A DNA stretch of 64,000 bases from Claveliimonas ammoniilytica (GTDB lineage Bacteria; Bacillota; Clostridia; Lachnospirales; Lachnospiraceae). Positions 16,136-24,813 of the stretch are shown here, in pieces. The stretch's first letter is position 1; each line of letters begins with the position of its first letter. The notes below the pieces were generated by a model that was not told where the DNA came from, did no database searches, and was given only the letters and a program-made list of their open reading frames with translations. Location: NCBI RefSeq assembly GCF_025567415.1, contig NZ_JAOQJV010000001.1, positions 124,001 to 188,000 of the forward strand, in the 5' to 3' direction. Position numbers and translations under genes: made by a program.

Positions 16136-17673
16136 TGGCAGGAACGAAATCAGGAATAAAGAGCGGTATTATCTTTGGGTTAATTCTGAGCCTTGGTCTT
16201 ACCTTGTCTGGTGGTATGCAGGTAAAGGCTGCAGATGATAAAAAAGCAGATAAAAAAGCAACAAATGAAAAGACAGTGACACTTAGAATCAGTAACTGGG
16301 AAGAGTATCTGGATGAGGGTGACTGGGACGAAGAGGATACCATTGATCTGGAGAGTGGAGACATCATCGGTGAGAATTCTATGGTGGAGGATTTTGAGGA
16401 CTGGTATTACGAGACTTATGGTATTCACGTAAAGGTGGAGTATTCGACCTATGGAACCAATGAGGATCTGTATAATATGCTGACACTGGGAGATACTTAT
16501 GATCTGATATGTCCTTCCGAATATATGATCATGAAGCTGATGAAAGAGGGAAGACTGGAACCTCTGTCAGATCATTTTTTCGATACTTCCGATCCGGAGA
16601 ACTACTATATTAATGGAGTATCCCCATATATTAAATCGGTATATGATAACAGCAAAGTAGATGGAGAATCCTGGAGTAAATACGCTGCAGGTTATATGTG
16701 GGGACTGACCGGTATTGTATATAATCCGGAAGAGGTGACCAGAGAAGAGGCTTCCAGCTGGAAGATTCTGGATGATCCAAAGTATAAAAGTCAGATTACG
16801 ATCAAGGACAATGTGAGGGATTCTTATTTTGCGGCACTGGGAGCTTTGAAATCAGATCTTTTAACATCAGATGCATTTAAGAATGATCCGAATTACCATG
16901 ATAATCTGGAAAAAGAAATGAATGATGCATCACCGGAGACCATTGCAGAAGTACAGGAATATCTTCAGGATGTGAAGAAGAATGCATTCTCCTTTGAGTC
17001 AGATTCCGGTAAGGCAGATATGATTACCGGAAAGGTAGTGGCTAATCTTCAGTGGTCAGGAGATGGGGTGTATACGCTGGATCAGGCAGACGAGGATGAT
17101 TTTCCACTGGAATTTGCGGTACCGGAAGAGGCAACGAATATTTATTTTGACGGCTGGGTGATGTTAAAGAGTGGAGTTCATGATGACGCTGCAAAGCAGC
17201 AGGCAGCAGAAGCATTTATTAATTTTACATCCAGACCGGACAATGTGATCCGTAATATGAATTATGTAGGATATACATCGGTGATTGCCGGCGGTAATGA
17301 CCCACGGATTTTTGAATATGCAGACTGGTGTTACGGCGCCGAGGATGATGAGACGGATGTGACGCCGTATGACCTGAGTTATTTCTTCTCAGGAGAAGGA
17401 ACAGAAGGAGAATATGTGATCCATGCGCCGACCGATCAGGTGGAGCGACAGTTGTTTGCACAGTATCCGGATCAGGACGCTATTTCCAGATCATCGATCA
17501 TGCTGAATTTTGATGATACACAGAATCAGGAAATCAACCAGATGTGGATCAGCGTCCGATGCTATGATGTGAGGGATATACCAATCTGGGTATGGGTGCT
17601 TGCAGGAACGGGAGTTCTGTTGCTTGTAGGTCTTATGATCCGTAAGAAAGTTCGTCAGAGAGGAAACCTGTGA
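16132..17673 (+). CDS. potD: Polyamine-binding protein PotD with C-terminal membrane anchor
   Basis: Extracytoplasmic substrate-binding protein of the polyamine importer. I start at the ATG at 16132, in ATGA overlap with potC and six bases after AAGGAG. The longer frame from 16042 lies inside potC. The 513-aa protein has a signal peptide (about 1-35, ending QVKAAD) without a lipobox cysteine, unlike most Gram-positive binding proteins. The binding fold follows: TLRISNWEEYLDEG, then YDLICPSEYMIMKLM. A C-terminal membrane segment (IWVWVLAGTGVLLLVGLM) ends in a basic tail, so it is probably anchored by that helix. It is longer than typical PotD (about 350). Specificity between spermidine and putrescine is unknown. 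Confidence 0.92.
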   Translation: MMAGTKSGIKSGIIFGLILSLGLTLSGGMQVKAADDKKADKKATNEKTVTLRISNWEEYLDEGDWDEEDTIDLESGDIIGENSMVEDFEDWYYETYGIHVKVEYSTYGTNEDLYNMLTLGDTYDLICPSEYMIMKLMKEGRLEPLSDHFFDTSDPENYYINGVSPYIKSVYDNSKVDGESWSKYAAGYMWGLTGIVYNPEEVTREEASSWKILDDPKYKSQITIKDNVRDSYFAALGALKSDLLTSDAFKNDPNYHDNLEKEMNDASPETIAEVQEYLQDVKKNAFSFESDSGKADMITGKVVANLQWSGDGVYTLDQADEDDFPLEFAVPEEATNIYFDGWVMLKSGVHDDAAKQQAAEAFINFTSRPDNVIRNMNYVGYTSVIAGGNDPRIFEYADWCYGAEDDETDVTPYDLSYFFSGEGTEGEYVIHAPTDQVERQLFAQYPDQDAISRSSIMLNFDDTQNQEINQMWISVRCYDVRDIPIWVWVLAGTGVLLLVGLMIRKKVRQRGNL

Positions 17674-17702
17674 TTGTAGATTTTTGAATCTTATGATATA
17701 CT
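17674..17702 (+). promoter_or_regulatory. Promoter of prfC
   Basis: TTGTAG (17674-17679), 17-base spacer, TATACT (17697-17702), directly after the potD stop codon and about 95 bases before prfC. Confidence 0.5.
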
Positions 17703-17795
17703 AAAAAACAGCGTAAAATTACGAGACGGATTTTAAGGCTGAAACCAGGATAAAACTAAGATTGAAAATAAGGAAAATGCAGGAGTGTTGCAGTT

Positions 17796-19401
17796 ATGGC
17801 AGAACTTACAAACGAGATAAAAGAACAGATAAAAAAGAGAAGGACGTTCGCGATCATATCCCATCCGGATGCCGGTAAGACGACTCTGACAGAGAAGTTT
17901 CTTCTCTACGGAGGAGCAATCAATCAGGCAGGAAGTGTTAAGGGTAAAGCGACCGCGAAGCATGCAGTATCTGACTGGATGGAGATCGAGAAGGAACGTG
18001 GTATTTCCGTAACGTCTTCCGTACTTCAGTTTAACTATGACGGATATTGCATCAATATTCTGGATACACCGGGACATCAGGACTTCTCAGAAGATACCTA
18101 TCGTACATTGATGGCTGCGGATTCAGCAGTGATGGTTATCGATGCATCCAAGGGTGTTGAGGCACAGACACGTAAGCTGTTTAAGGTATGTACCATGCGT
18201 CATATTCCGATCTTTACATTTATCAATAAGATGGATCGAGAGGCAATGGATACCTTTGAACTGTTAGATGATATTGAAAATGAGCTTGGTATTGCTACCT
18301 GTCCGGTGAACTGGCCAATTGGTTCCGGTAAGAGATTCAAGGGTGTGTATGACCGTAATGAGAAAGAGATCGAGTTGTTCTCCGACACCAGAAAGGGTAC
18401 AACACAGGGAACCGTGCGCAAGATCAGCCTGGACGATCCGGAAGTGGAGACATTACTGGAAGAAGGGCAGATGGAACAGTTATTGGAAGAGATTGAGCTA
18501 CAGGACGGAGCAGGAGCGGAATTTGATATGGAGCTGGTAAGCAAGGGAGAACTGTCGCCGGTATTTTTCGGATCCGCACTGACCAACTTTGGTGTGGAGA
18601 CATTCCTTCAGCATTTCCTGGACATGACTACATCACCGCTTCCGAGAAAATCTGATCAGGGCATTATCGATCCAATGGAGGAGCCGGACTTTTCTGCATT
18701 TGTATTTAAGATTCAGGCTAATATGAATAAAGCACACAGAGACCGTATCGCATTTATGCGTATCTGTTCCGGTGCATTTGAAGCTGGAATGGAAGTGTGG
18801 CATATCCAGGGGGGGTAAGAAAGTACGTCTGTCACAGCCACAGCAGCTGATGGCGAGTGAGCGTAAGATCATCGAGAATGCATACGGAGGAGATATTATC
18901 GGTGTCTTTGACCCTGGTATTTTCTCAATTGGAGATACACTGACAGCATCCTCTAAGAAATTTGCGTACGAAGGCATTCCGACATTTGCACCGGAGCACT
19001 TTGCAAGAGTGCGTCAGGTTGATACTATGAAGAGAAAGCAGTTTATCAAGGGAATCAACCAGATCGCACAGGAAGGTGCGATCCAGATCTTCCAGGAATA
19101 CAATACCGGTATGGAAGAGATTATCGTCGGAGTAGTCGGCGTACTGCAGTTTGATGTATTGAAGTATCGTCTGGAGAATGAATATAATGTAGAGATTCGT
19201 CTGGATACACTTCCTTACGAGCATATCCGTTGGATTGAGAATGAGGATATCGACTTGGATAAGATTAAGGGAACTTCTGATATGAAGAAGATCAAAGACC
19301 TGAAAGACAGACCGCTGTTACTTTTTGTTAATGACTGGAGCATCCGCATGGTGCTGGAGCGTAACGAGGGGCTGGAGCTGTCTGAGTTCGGACGTTCTTA
19401 A
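17796..19401 (+). pseudogene. prfC: Peptide chain release factor 3, interrupted by a frameshift in a G7 run
   Basis: RF3 is the GTPase that recycles RF1/RF2 from the ribosome after stop-codon hydrolysis. The gene is in two frames. 17796-18818 encodes the first 340 residues (P-loop SHPDAGKTT at 22-30, DTPGHQDF, NKMD) and stops right after HIQGG. The correct continuation, KKVRLSQPQQLMA, lies one frame over and runs to 19401. Removing a single G from the run at 18809-18815 restores one frame of 534 codons, the normal RF3 length, so nothing else is missing. The cause may be a sequencing error, a real null mutation, homopolymer slippage or programmed frameshifting. Sequence alone cannot decide. 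Confidence 0.9.
18809..18815 (+). repeat. G7 homopolymer at the prfC frame break
   Basis: Seven consecutive G bases are followed directly by TAA. In frame they read GGG GGG TAA; with six G they read GGG GGT AAG and RF3 continues. Such runs are prone both to replication slippage and to sequencing error. Confidence 0.9.
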
Positions 19402-19439
19402 TCTTGCTGTAATCTGCATCGTATCTGTGAACTTATCGT

Positions 19440-19467
19440 TTGCATTTATGAATAAATTTGTTATAAT
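19440..19467 (+). promoter_or_regulatory. Promoter of the Asp23-nusB-xse cluster
   Basis: TTGCAT (19440-19445), 16-base spacer, TATAAT (19462-19467), about 45 bases before the Asp23/Gls24 gene. Confidence 0.6.
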
Positions 19468-19511
19468 CTTAGTGTGACATATGACATACATCCAACAGGA
19501 GGTTTATTGAT

Positions 19512-19892
19512 ATGGGAAAAGAAGAAAGAAATATATATACAATTCAGAAAGATGAGAGCATCGGTGAAGTAAAGATCGCTGATGAAGTTGTAGCTTCTAT
19601 TGCAGCATTCGCAGCTATGGAGGTAGAAGGCGTAGCCTCTCTTGGCGGCATGACAAAGGAGATTATGGGCAAGCTTGGTATGAAGTCTCCCGCAAGAGGC
19701 GTAAAAGTAGAAGTGCTGGAAGGCATCGTAACAGTGACACTCACGATGAACGTGCTGTACGGATACGGTCTGGTAGAGATATGCAGTAAAGTACAGGAAA
19801 AAGTGAAGTCAGCGATTGAGAATATGACAGGACTTACAGTTGCTGATGTAAATATCCGCATTGCCGGAGTGGATGTACCGGAGGAAGTATAA
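19512..19892 (+). CDS. Asp23/Gls24 family envelope stress protein
   Basis: Small cytoplasmic protein of the Asp23/Gls24 (YqhY) family, 126 aa. Members associate with the membrane or envelope stress, and YqhY-type members sit next to fatty-acid or nusB genes. Visible family features are IADEVVASIAAFAAMEVEGV near the N-terminus, RGVKVEVLEGIVTVTL in the middle and the C-terminal VNIRIAGVDVP. CAGGAGG lies about nine bases before the ATG. nusB follows with no gap, the arrangement seen across Clostridia. The molecular role is not established. Confidence 0.92.
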   Translation: MGKEERNIYTIQKDESIGEVKIADEVVASIAAFAAMEVEGVASLGGMTKEIMGKLGMKSPARGVKVEVLEGIVTVTLTMNVLYGYGLVEICSKVQEKVKSAIENMTGLTVADVNIRIAGVDVPEEV

Positions 19893-20291
19893 GTGAGAAG
19901 AACAGAGCAGAGAGAACATATATTGAGAGTGATTTTCGGCACAGAGTTCTATCCGCCGGAAGAATTAGATGAACAGATCGATCTGTACTTTGAGCAGACA
20001 GGGATCGATGATGAGAAAGACAGAGCATACATTGGTGAGAAGGCGAAGAAGATTGCGGCGAAAGTGCCGGAGCTTGATAAATTGATCAATGAGCATACGA
20101 CAGGATGGAAAACGGTCCGCATGAATAAGGCGGATCTGTCAATTCTGCGTCTTGCTGTGTATGAGATGAAGATGGATGAAGATGTGCCGGTATCCGTAGC
20201 GATCAACGAAGCAGTGGAACTGGCTAAGAGATATGGCGGTGAAGACAGTCCGTCATTTGTGAATGGTGTTCTTGCCAGAATCATAAAATGA
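19893..20291 (+). CDS. nusB: Transcription antitermination factor NusB
   Basis: RNA-binding component of the rRNA antitermination complex, with NusE (S10). It is 132 aa and all-helical. The GTG start at 19893 follows directly on the previous stop, with CGGAGGAAG upstream. Typical motifs are RREQREHILR-like at the N-terminus (here RRTEQREHILRVIF), DLSILRLAVYEMKMDEDVP and VAINEAVELAKRYG. Confidence 0.95.
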   Translation: MRRTEQREHILRVIFGTEFYPPEELDEQIDLYFEQTGIDDEKDRAYIGEKAKKIAAKVPELDKLINEHTTGWKTVRMNKADLSILRLAVYEMKMDEDVPVSVAINEAVELAKRYGGEDSPSFVNGVLARIIK

Positions 20292-20304
20292 TGGGAGTAT
20301 GAGC

Positions 20305-21522
20305 ATGACGAATGTGTATACAGTCAGACAGGTAAATGCATACATCAGAAATATGTTTACCCAGGATTTCATGCTGAACCGTATCTATGTAAAAGGCGAA
20401 GTCTCGAACTGTAAGTATCACACATCGGGACATATATATTTTTCCTTGAAGGATGAGTCTGGAACGATTGCCTGCGTGATGTTCGCGGGGCAGCGCGGCG
20501 GGCTCTCTTTTCATATGCGGGATGGACAGCAGGTGGTCGTCTTTGGTGCAGTCAGCATCTATGAGCGTGCAGGAGCATATCAGCTCTATGCAAAGGAGAT
20601 CCGATTGGATGGAGAGGGCGTATTGTATGAGAAATTCCAGATGTTAAAGAAAGAGCTGGAAGAGATGGGGATGTTTGCCCCGGAGTATAAGCAGGAGATT
20701 CCGGCATATGCGAAGACAATCGGCGTGGTAACGGCATCGACCGGTGCAGCAATCCGGGATATTATGAATATTACAGCCAGAAGGAATCCCTATGTGCAAT
20801 TGATTCTGTACCCTGCGCAGGTGCAGGGAGAGGGCGCAAAGGAGAGTGTTGTCCGTGGAATCCATGCGCTGGAGCATTACGGTGTAGATCTGATGATCGT
20901 GGGACGCGGAGGCGGATCTATCGAGGATCTGTGGGCGTTTAATGAAGAAGAAGTGGCGAGGGCTGTGTTTGAATGTAGTGTTCCCGTGATCTCAGCGGTG
21001 GGACATGAGACGGATACGACGATCATTGATTATGTGGCTGATCTTCGTGCACCGACACCATCTGCTGCTGCGGAACTTGCAGTATGGGACTATTATCAGT
21101 TTCAGGAAAGCTTGAGGAGCTGCAGGCAGAAGATGAACCGGATTATGTATCAGCGCCTGGAGTTGTATCATATGAAAGTAGAAAAGCTTCGCACGAGGTT
21201 GAATTATCTGCATCCGGAGACAATGCTGCGAGAACGGAGACAGCATATTGCAGATGCATCTGACAGAATCAAAGCCTTGATGGATCAGAAGCTTAAGATG
21301 AGCAGACATCAGCTGGAACTTCGGAAAGAACGTCTGAAAGGTCTGTCACCGTTAGATAAGCTTAATCAGGGTTATGCATTTGCAGAGCAGGAGACAGATG
21401 GCAGAAAAGGATCGATTCGGAGCATTGGGCAGGTACAGACAGGTGATGCCATAACGATTTATGTTGCAGATGGAAGAATTGAGGCAGAAGTGACAGGAGT
21501 CCAGGAGGAACGTTATGAATAG
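20305..21522 (+). CDS. xseA: Exodeoxyribonuclease VII large subunit
   Basis: Catalytic subunit of the single-strand exonuclease ExoVII. Two in-frame ATGs lie at 20299 and 20305. I choose 20305 because GGGAG at 20293-20297 is then seven bases away. The protein is about 405 aa. Its N-terminal OB-fold (about 5-100) has VYVKGEVSN-like spacing (here IYVKGEVSNCKYHTSGHIYF). The conserved core includes TSTGAAIRDI-like VTASTGAAIRDIMN, GRGGGSIEDLWAFN and SAVGHETDTTI. A coiled-coil region (about 260-345) binds XseB. It overlaps xseB by eight bases. Confidence 0.96.
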   Translation: MTNVYTVRQVNAYIRNMFTQDFMLNRIYVKGEVSNCKYHTSGHIYFSLKDESGTIACVMFAGQRGGLSFHMRDGQQVVVFGAVSIYERAGAYQLYAKEIRLDGEGVLYEKFQMLKKELEEMGMFAPEYKQEIPAYAKTIGVVTASTGAAIRDIMNITARRNPYVQLILYPAQVQGEGAKESVVRGIHALEHYGVDLMIVGRGGGSIEDLWAFNEEEVARAVFECSVPVISAVGHETDTTIIDYVADLRAPTPSAAAELAVWDYYQFQESLRSCRQKMNRIMYQRLELYHMKVEKLRTRLNYLHPETMLRERRQHIADASDRIKALMDQKLKMSRHQLELRKERLKGLSPLDKLNQGYAFAEQETDGRKGSIRSIGQVQTGDAITIYVADGRIEAEVTGVQEERYE

Positions 21523-21742
21523 GGAACAAGATAATCAGAATGAACAGGAGTGCACGCTTGATGAGGTGCTTATGGAACTGGATCAGATTCTGAATGATAT
21601 GGAGGAAGAGAATTCTCTGGAGGAGACATTTAAGAAGTATCATAAAGGAATTGATCTGTTAAAAACCTGTAATGATAAGATAGAGAGAATAGAAAAACAG
21701 ATTCAGATACTGGATGAGGAGGGGAATATACATGAGTTCTAA
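21515..21742 (+). CDS. xseB: Exodeoxyribonuclease VII small subunit
   Basis: Short helical subunit that coats the XseA coiled coil. It is 75 aa, with core motif LDQILNDMEEENSLEETFKK and further heptad-like helices. CAGGAGG is located seven bases before its ATG, inside the end of xseA. Its own 3' end overlaps the ispA start by 11 bases, so xseA-xseB-ispA are translationally linked. Confidence 0.94.
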   Translation: MNREQDNQNEQECTLDEVLMELDQILNDMEEENSLEETFKKYHKGIDLLKTCNDKIERIEKQIQILDEEGNIHEF

Positions 21743-22628
21743 TTACGCAGAGTTACGTGATAAAAAGGTCAAAGAGATTGAGGAGATATTAAAGTCTTAT
21801 CTTCCGGAGCAGAACGGTTATCAGAGGATTATCATGGATGCTATGGAATACAGCCTGATGGCGGGAGGCAAGCGTCTGCGTCCGATGCTGATGCAGGAGA
21901 CTTACCGATTGTTTGGTGGAACAGAAAAGGTAATAGAGCCGTTTATGGCAGCGCAGGAGATGATACATACTTATTCACTGGTACACGATGATCTGCCGGC
22001 CATGGATGATGATGAACTGCGCCGTGGAAGAAAGACAACCCACGTGGTCTATGGTGAGGATATGGGAATCCTTGCGGGAGATGCATTGCTCAACTATGCG
22101 TTTGAGACAGCTGCAGCAGCATTTGATAAATATCCGGAAAAGGCATTACAGATTGGTAAAGCTATGAAGATTCTTGGTAATAAAGCGGGAATCTATGGAA
22201 TGCTTGGCGGTCAGGTAGTGGATGTAAAAGAGACCGGGCATGCGGTGGATAAGGATGTGCTGGATTTTATTTATGCACTGAAGACAGGTGCTTTGCTGGA
22301 AAGTTCTATGATGATCGGCGCAACACTTGCAGGTGCGGATGATGAAAGTATTACATTGATTGAAAAGGTGGCATCTAAGGTTGGACTTGCCTTTCAGGTT
22401 CAGGATGATATACTGGATGTTACAAGTACAGCAGAAGTGCTGGGCAAACCAATCCACAGTGATGAGAAGAACGAGAAGACCACGTATGTGACACTTCTCG
22501 GCATTGATAAGGCAGAAAAAATCGTAGAGAAGGAATCTGTAGAGGCAATTGAGCTCTTAAAGAGTCTGCCTGTAAGAAATGATTATTTGGAATGGCTGCT
22601 TACTCAGCTGATCCACAGAAAAAAATAA
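21732..22628 (+). CDS. ispA: Farnesyl/geranyl diphosphate synthase (short-chain polyprenyl synthase)
   Basis: Condenses isopentenyl diphosphate with allylic diphosphates to C10-C20 prenyl chains for undecaprenol and quinone-like lipids. The ATG at 21732 follows GAGGAGGGG; an upstream ATG at 21714 lacks a site. It is 298 aa. The first aspartate-rich motif is DDLPAMDDDELRRG, the second DDILD. GGKRLRP near residue 45 binds diphosphate. Clostridia often place dxs next, but tlyA follows here. Confidence 0.94.
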   Translation: MSSNYAELRDKKVKEIEEILKSYLPEQNGYQRIIMDAMEYSLMAGGKRLRPMLMQETYRLFGGTEKVIEPFMAAQEMIHTYSLVHDDLPAMDDDELRRGRKTTHVVYGEDMGILAGDALLNYAFETAAAAFDKYPEKALQIGKAMKILGNKAGIYGMLGGQVVDVKETGHAVDKDVLDFIYALKTGALLESSMMIGATLAGADDESITLIEKVASKVGLAFQVQDDILDVTSTAEVLGKPIHSDEKNEKTTYVTLLGIDKAEKIVEKESVEAIELLKSLPVRNDYLEWLLTQLIHRKK

Positions 22629-22665
22629 ATGATCTGAGTACAGATCAGAAAGTACAGGAGTTAGT

Positions 22666-23475
22666 ATGAAAGAACGATTGGACGTATTACTGGTAAAACG
22701 CAATTTGGCAGAGTCAAGAGAAAAGGCGAAAGCAATTATCATGTCAGGCAATGTATTTGTTGATGGAGAACGTGAAGATAAAGCAGGAACGTCATTTTCG
22801 GATGATGTATCGATTGAGATTAAGGGACACACACTTCCATATGTAAGCCGGGGCGGTCTGAAGCTTGAAAAGGCAATTCAGAACTTTGATGTATCGGTAG
22901 AAGGCAAGGTGTGTACCGATGTGGGCTCATCGACCGGAGGCTTTACAGATTGTATGCTGCAGAATGGAGCGGTCAAGGTGTTTGCCATCGATGTGGGACG
23001 TGGACAGCTTGCGTGGAAGCTCAGACAGGATGAGCGTGTGGTATGCATGGAGAAGACCAATATCCGTTATGTATTACCGGAAGATCTGGGAGAACCAATC
23101 GACTTTTCGTCTATTGATGTATCTTTCATTTCTCTGACTAAAGTACTGCTTCCGATCCATAATTATCTGCGTGCACACGGTCAGATTGTGGCACTGATCA
23201 AACCACAGTTTGAAGCTGGTCGTGAGAAGGTTGGTAAAAAAGGTGTGGTACGAGAGAAGAGTACTCATATTGAGGTAATTGAGATGGTAAAGGATTATGC
23301 ACTTTCCATCGGATTTGATATTCTGAATCTGGATTTTTCACCGATACGTGGTCCGGAAGGCAATATCGAATATTTGATTCATCTGGAAAAATCAGATGCT
23401 GAGACCGGACAGATCACCGGGTATGCAGATACAGAGAAAACTGTCGATGATGCGTTTAATACGCTGGCAAAATAG
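22666..23475 (+). CDS. tlyA: TlyA-family rRNA 2'-O-methyltransferase (hemolysin A homologue)
   Basis: Predicted S-adenosylmethionine-dependent ribosomal RNA methyltransferase. It is 269 aa. An S4 RNA-binding domain occupies about residues 1-60 (RLDVLLVKRNLAESREKAKA). An FtsJ-type methyltransferase follows, with the SAM loop DVGSSTGGFTDCML near residue 85. ALIKPQFEAGREKVGKKGVV is the conserved catalytic region. ACAGGAG precedes the ATG. Its position between ispA and nadK is standard in Firmicutes. The older name hemolysin is historical. Confidence 0.93.
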   Translation: MKERLDVLLVKRNLAESREKAKAIIMSGNVFVDGEREDKAGTSFSDDVSIEIKGHTLPYVSRGGLKLEKAIQNFDVSVEGKVCTDVGSSTGGFTDCMLQNGAVKVFAIDVGRGQLAWKLRQDERVVCMEKTNIRYVLPEDLGEPIDFSSIDVSFISLTKVLLPIHNYLRAHGQIVALIKPQFEAGREKVGKKGVVREKSTHIEVIEMVKDYALSIGFDILNLDFSPIRGPEGNIEYLIHLEKSDAETGQITGYADTEKTVDDAFNTLAK

Positions 23476-23493
23476 AGGAAAGACAGAACAGAC

Positions 23494-24321
23494 ATGGAAC
23501 GATTTTTTATAGTAACGAACGAAGGCAAAGATAAAGACGGACAGGTAACAGGGCGTGTGAAAGCACTTCTGGAAGCGCGTGGAAAGAGTTGCACTCTCTG
23601 TGAAGATGCATGGAAGGATATGACGGCGGATTCCATGCCGAAGGATATTGACTGTGCAATTGTCATCGGAGGTGATGGTACTCTGATCGGCGTGGCAAGA
23701 CTTCTGAAAAAAGAAGTGCCGATTATGGGCATTAATATGGGAACGCTCGGTTATCTTACCGAAATAGAAGTAGATCGTATTGAAGAATCACTGGATCAGA
23801 TTTTGTCCGGACATTATATGCTTGAGGACCGCATGATGTTAGACGGTATCTTTGATGATGGCGGGGAAAATGTGGCACTGAATGATATTGTATTATCCAG
23901 AAAAGGTAATCTCCGGATCATTCATTTTAATGTGTATGTCAATGGCACATTGCTCAATTCTTATGAGGCGGATGGTATCGTAATCTCCACTCCGACGGGG
24001 TCTACGGCATATAATCTGTCAGCAGGAGGTCCGATCGTGGAGCCGACAGCATCGCTGATCGTGATTACGCCAATTTGTTCTCATGCGCTTAATACCAGCA
24101 GTATTGTGTTGTCGGCAGAGGATGAGATAAGGATTGAGATCGGAGAAGGCAGACATGGCAGATCAGAGGAAGTGTATATATCCTTTGACGGAACGGATAC
24201 CAGAGAGATTGTTACAGGGCAGACCGTTACGATCCGAAGATCTGCGATGATCACAAAGCTTATGAAACTGAGCAAAGTTGGCTTTTTAGAGATATTGCGC
24301 AGAAAAATGAAAGGAAACTAG
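23494..24321 (+). CDS. nadK: NAD kinase
   Basis: Phosphorylates NAD+ to NADP+, the cell's only NADP source. It is 275 aa. The kinase motif GGDGTLIGVARLL lies near residues 55-67. LNDIVLSR, followed by EADGIVISTPTGSTAYNLSAGGP, is the conserved nucleotide-binding stretch. GAGGAAAG is upstream of the ATG by about 11 bases, slightly far. It lies between tlyA and argR in the conserved order. Confidence 0.96.
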   Translation: MERFFIVTNEGKDKDGQVTGRVKALLEARGKSCTLCEDAWKDMTADSMPKDIDCAIVIGGDGTLIGVARLLKKEVPIMGINMGTLGYLTEIEVDRIEESLDQILSGHYMLEDRMMLDGIFDDGGENVALNDIVLSRKGNLRIIHFNVYVNGTLLNSYEADGIVISTPTGSTAYNLSAGGPIVEPTASLIVITPICSHALNTSSIVLSAEDEIRIEIGEGRHGRSEEVYISFDGTDTREIVTGQTVTIRRSAMITKLMKLSKVGFLEILRRKMKGN

Positions 24322-24324
24322 GAT

Positions 24325-24774
24325 ATGAAGATCAACAGGCATGCGAAGATTATAGAATTGATTAACAAATATCATATAGAGACGCAGGAGGAACTGGCAG
24401 AATATCTGAATCAGGAAGGATTCAAAGTGACACAGGCAACGGTATCCAGAGATATTCGTGATCTGAAGCTTACGAAAGTTCCGTATGAGGGTGGCAGACA
24501 AAAATATGCAGTTCATCAGACTGTAGAGACAGAGATGAATGAAAAATATATACGTATCCTGCGGGATGGTTATGTGTCTATGGATATGGCACAGAATATT
24601 CTGGTGATCAAGACGGTATCAGGTATGGCGATGGCGGTATGTGCCGCAATTGATTCTTTGAAATGGAATGAAGTTGTAGGCAGTATTGCAGGTGATGATA
24701 CGATCATGTGCGTGATCCGTTCAACGGATGATGCGGTAAAAATCATGGACAAAATCAGTAAAATCGTATTGTAG
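24325..24774 (+). CDS. argR: Arginine repressor/regulator ArgR
   Basis: Hexameric arginine-dependent regulator of arginine metabolism. It is 149 aa. The N-terminal winged helix (about 1-68) includes ELAEYLNQEGFKVTQATVSR. The C-terminal oligomerisation and arginine-binding domain includes GDDTIMCVIRSTDDAVKIMD. It starts three bases after nadK and is followed by recN, the usual Firmicute neighbourhood. No arginine genes are in the window, so its targets lie elsewhere. Confidence 0.95.
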   Translation: MKINRHAKIIELINKYHIETQEELAEYLNQEGFKVTQATVSRDIRDLKLTKVPYEGGRQKYAVHQTVETEMNEKYIRILRDGYVSMDMAQNILVIKTVSGMAMAVCAAIDSLKWNEVVGSIAGDDTIMCVIRSTDDAVKIMDKISKIVL

Positions 24775-24813
24775 AACACGGCGGGATTGTAGTGGAATAT
24801 TGTAGGAGGAACT

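Noticed and set aside
18772..19401. Second prfC frame as an independent gene starting at 18772
   Set aside because: The first residues are the out-of-frame version of RF3 sequence, and the real homology starts exactly at the G7 run. It is the 3' part of prfC, not a gene.
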